Positions 5,205 to 6,760 of a stretch of DNA of 6,760 bases are shown here, one piece after another. Below the pieces are notes generated by a model that saw only the letters and a list, made by a program, of their open reading frames with translations, had not been told where the DNA came from and did no database searches. The stretch is from Faecenecus sp036648855 (GTDB taxonomy: Bacteria; Bacillota_I; Bacilli_A; RF39; UBA660): contig JAVWCU010000047.1 of the NCBI GenBank assembly GCA_036648855.1, positions 1 to 6,760 of the forward strand. The letters are read 5' to 3'. The stretch's first letter is position 1. Every line of letters begins with the position of its first letter. The translations under genes and the position numbers were made by a program.

Positions 5205-5798
5205 CTATCTACATAGTTTTGATTTAAGCTCATTTAAATTATGTAAAATATGTTCCCATTTTTCTTGTTCTCTTTTGGCATTTAAATATTTATTAATAAA
5301 TCTACTACATTCTTCAACATTATCCATTTCATAAAGATTAATAACTGCTTCGTAAGATTCTTTCTCAGTAAGACATAATTCTCCCCTAACTTTATTAATC
5401 TTAGAATCAATAGTATTTAGAATTTTACTTTGTCTAATATCAATTAAGTTATAATCAAAGTCTGTAGATTTCATTTTTGTATTATTTTCAATATTTGACT
5501 TCTCATAACATTTTTTAAATAATGCTAAAGCTAGTTTAGTTAATGCCTTATAATCACAATCTTTAGTTTTAAAAGAAGAGGTCGATAAATACCCAAAAGA
5601 GACTTGACAAAAATCAATAATATTATGTATATCTAATGCACAAAATATTTCAACGCTATTTCCATAAATATCTAAATTTTTTAAATGATCTTCTGTTACT
5701 ATATAACAATAACATCTCTTATCTACTATAAATTCTAAAATATCACCTAATTGTAAAGTACCTAAATATAATTCATTATAACTTCTATATATTTTCAT
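5205..5798 (-). CDS. 197-aa hypothetical phage protein
   Basis: This is the longest intact gene of the segment, from ATG 5798-5796 to TAG 5207-5205. The N-terminal part (YNELYLGTLQLGDILEFIV) leads into beta-like stretches with several cysteines (R-C-Y-C-Y, F-C, D-F-C). The middle carries a helix, DYKALTKLALALFKKCYEKS, and the C-terminal third is charged and helical (YEMDNVEECSRFINKYLNAK, then REQEKWEHILHNLNELKSK), possibly a coiled coil. There is no signal or membrane segment, so it is probably cytoplasmic. I recall helices like L-T-K-x-A-L-A-L-F-K-x-C-Y-E in small phage proteins of unknown function. Reading through the TAG would add ten residues. It lies 45 bases after the broken gene upstream. 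It remains open over 594 bases although both neighbours are broken, so it may be under selection. Confidence 0.76.
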   Translation of the reverse strand: MKIYRSYNELYLGTLQLGDILEFIVDKRCYCYIVTEDHLKNLDIYGNSVEIFCALDIHNIIDFCQVSFGYLSTSSFKTKDCDYKALTKLALALFKKCYEKSNIENNTKMKSTDFDYNLIDIRQSKILNTIDSKINKVRGELCLTEKESYEAVINLYEMDNVEECSRFINKYLNAKREQEKWEHILHNLNELKSKLCR

Positions 5799-5843
5799 AA
5801 TATAATAATTTAATTAAAATTTTAAGATTTGTAATATAAAATA

Positions 5844-6152
5844 TTATAAACTATTAATCTGTCTTTTAATGCGGACTATACGCTGTCTAATTTCTTTTTT
5901 ATTACAATCATATACAAAAACAAATTTTTCTTTCGCTTCTGAAAGAGATATAACATTAATCATATTACAAATATATCTTTTTAATTATCTAGAATGAATA
6001 AGCGCTATATCTGAAAAAAGATGTTGATGCGATATTATAGAAAGATAAAAAACTTTGTCTTTAATAACTATATGATAATGAGGAGATAAAGTATTATCTA
6101 CTTTAGTTAAAATAACATTATATTTTTTATACAATCTACACTAAAAATCTAG
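5844..6152 (-). pseudogene. hypothetical phage protein, about 100 codons, two stops
   Basis: One frame ends at TAA 5846-5844 and can be followed upstream to about 6152. It is crossed by TAA 5987-5985 and TAG 6143-6141. After the TAG it reads C-R-L-Y-K-K-Y-N-V-I-L-T-K, then YHIVIKDKVFYLSIISHQHL, FSDIALIHSR, the TAA, LKRYICNMINVISLSEAKEK and FVFVYDCNKKEIRQRIVRIK. The style is coherent throughout, so the stops are likely mutations or recoded codons. No clean ATG is present; ATA 6152 could be the former start. A start-like ATG within the second half (at about 5963, M-I-N-V-I-S) could still give a 39-aa product. It lies 45 bases upstream of the 197-aa gene on the same strand. Family unknown. Confidence 0.58.
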
Positions 6153-6256
6153 TATTAAGTATTGGTATATTATTAGAAATAGAAAAATCAGAAGTACCAT
6201 TAGAAAAAGAAGAGTTACAAAATGGAAAAGTGATAAGTAAAGATTCTAAGGTTTAA
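6116..6256 (+). pseudogene. possible frameshifted 5' portion of the PBECR-like gene
   Basis: A plus-strand frame is open from 6116 to TAA 6254-6256. From about 6170 it reads like protein: LLEIEKSEVPLEKEELQNGK then VISKDSKV. It overlaps by 20 bases the start of the next frame (6237), which carries the recognisable domain, so a single indel near 6237-6256 would join them. Its first half antisenses the broken minus-strand gene, so the true junction between the AT-rich segment and the flank probably lies around 6150-6180. This is inference: the acidic, lysine-rich stretch could also be chance. Confidence 0.3.
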
Positions 6257-6494
6257 GCATCACGTAGAAAACAATAGCAAAATAGATGTGTTTAGTTTTA
6301 CTGACAGAAAAGACGGAAAGGATGTTATTCGAACATATTTATTTGACCAAGCTCAAAAGTACGTGATAATTCTTGAGCCTAGGCAAGAAGGTATTTCATT
6401 GTACTATATCATTTCGGCTTACTACCTAAATGAGAGTTACGGAGAGAAATCTATATCGAAAAAGATGAAGAATAAATTACCAGATATATATTAA
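6237..6494 (+). pseudogene. C-terminal fragment of a PBECR-like nuclease/toxin domain protein
   Basis: The frame is open from 6237 to TAA 6492-6494. GTG 6288 is the only usable start, leaving 68 residues, but the upstream codons FKHHVENNSKID already look like family sequence, so the gene has lost its real start. Visible motifs are H-H-V-E-N, D-V-F-S-F, I-R-T-Y-L-F-D, Y-V-I-I-L-E-P, then I-S-A-Y-Y-L-N and K-S-I-S-K-K-M-K-N-K-L-P. This is the pattern of phage barnase-EndoU-ColicinE5/D-RelE-like (PBECR) domains, found at the C-termini of phage head-morphogenesis (MuF-type) proteins and toxins, where they act on RNA. The family call is from memory. Codon and base use are clearly less AT-rich than the genes to the left. 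The missing N-terminus suggests insertion of, or deletion against, the AT-rich segment. Confidence 0.55.
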
Positions 6495-6500
6495 AACGCA

Positions 6501-6532
6501 AAGTTCGGTGACCTTCTTGGGTCATCGAGCTT
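6501..6532 (+). terminator. 13-bp hairpin after the PBECR-like fragment
   Basis: Arms 6501-6513 (AAGTTCGGTGACC) and 6520-6532 (GGTCATCGAGCTT) pair over 13 bp including two G-T pairs, with the loop TTCTTG. It begins six bases after the TAA of the upstream frame, the usual place for a terminator. The following bases (CGAAATTCC) are not a T-tract, so intrinsic termination is uncertain. Confidence 0.5.
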
Positions 6533-6567
6533 CGAAATTCCTTCCTCCTAATATGGTAGGTTGAACG

Positions 6568-6606
6568 ATGCAAAGATATACTAATCTTTGGCTATTTCCA
6601 AATGTA
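6568..6606 (+). promoter_or_regulatory. possible Bacteroidales-type promoter region
   Basis: The stretch GCAAAGATATACTAATCTTT followed by GGCTATTTCCAAATG contains CAAAGAT/ATCTTTG arms (6-base loop), a TA...TTTG element and AAA/TTT half-sites. It resembles intergenic leaders seen before Bacteroidales genes. It lies 34-72 bases upstream of the ATG at 6640. The -33 element is not clear, so the call is tentative. Confidence 0.3.
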
Positions 6607-6639
6607 TCAGCAACTTTTATGCAAAAAACCAACTAAAAT

Positions 6640-6760
6640 ATGATTAACATCAAAAAACTGATTGAAGACGTGATTGGTGATCTTGCTAACAATCAACCCC
6701 TCGATAGCGTATCAAGCAAGGTGCAAGTAATATCAAGATCTTTAAGAAATGACAAATTCA
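6640..6760 (+). CDS. AbiTii-domain protein, N-terminal part (C-terminus off window)
   Basis: ATG 6640-6642 opens a frame that continues to the window edge (40 codons). It begins MINIKKLIEDVIGDLANNQP and continues LDSVSSKVQVISRSLRNDKF. A short helix L-I-x-x-V-I-x-D-L, a small polar linker, then a second helix ending in a basic L-R-N-D-K-F matches my memory of the AbiTii N-terminal domain. In that family this is followed by a W-(V/I)-x-x-E-L motif, which would lie just past the end of the window. AbiTii domains head proteins linked to abortive infection and other anti-phage functions, where they are thought to be sensing or adaptor parts. The gene has its own leader region (6495-6639) and differs in composition from the AT-rich segment. 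The family call is moderate because only 40 residues are visible. Confidence 0.58.
   Translation, partial: MINIKKLIEDVIGDLANNQPLDSVSSKVQVISRSLRNDKF

Noticed and set aside
6568..6592. The CAAAGAT/ATCTTTG inverted repeat as a transposon end.
   Set aside because: No partner repeat or transposase is seen; it fits a typical Bacteroidales intergenic leader.

Overview
The window looks like a decayed, very AT-rich phage-type segment (about 200-6180) lodged between stretches of more balanced base composition that read like Bacteroidales accessory DNA. The Bacteroidales assignment is an inference. It rests on the style of the right-hand intergenic stretch (GCAAAGATA...CTTTGGCTATTTCCAAA), the lack of Shine-Dalgarno sites with A-rich leaders instead, and the lipoprotein signal in one phage gene.

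Left flank (1-196, minus): the N-terminus of a DUF4116-repeat protein that runs off the window. Next come a degenerate tRNA-like gene (222-296), a poorly coding stretch (297-737) and a tiny acidic ORF (738-857).

The middle is transcribed on the minus strand and has the tight spacing of a phage operon. Reading from its 5' end, the order is: broken gene (5844-6152), intact 197-aa protein (5205-5798), broken gene (4639-5167), structured non-coding region 2 (4141-4602), two-helix membrane protein (3825-4091), 73-aa protein (3592-3813), structured non-coding region 1 (3088-3563), 55-aa membrane protein (2889-3056), broken gene (2632-2877), intact 83-aa protein (2374-2625), broken genes (2171-2315, 1883-2158, 1277-1880), broken lipoprotein gene (979-1284), and an intact tRNA-Leu(UAA) (886-970). 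Intact and broken genes alternate. The broken frames carry 17 in-frame stops (9 TAA, 7 TAG, 1 TGA) and about three frameshifts. Where I can guess the ancestral residue, several stops fall at Trp positions (TGG to TAG or TGA). That favours GC-to-AT decay, although stop-codon reassignment should be tested.

Right flank (6237-6760, plus): the C-terminal piece of a PBECR-like (barnase/EndoU/ColicinE5-D/RelE-like) nuclease or phage-head-associated protein, a 13-bp hairpin, and the start of a gene with an AbiTii-like N-terminal domain.

The least explained elements are the two roughly 480-nt intergenic regions made of nested complementary arms. One contains a possible pseudoknot. Both are candidates for large phage-encoded structured RNAs.
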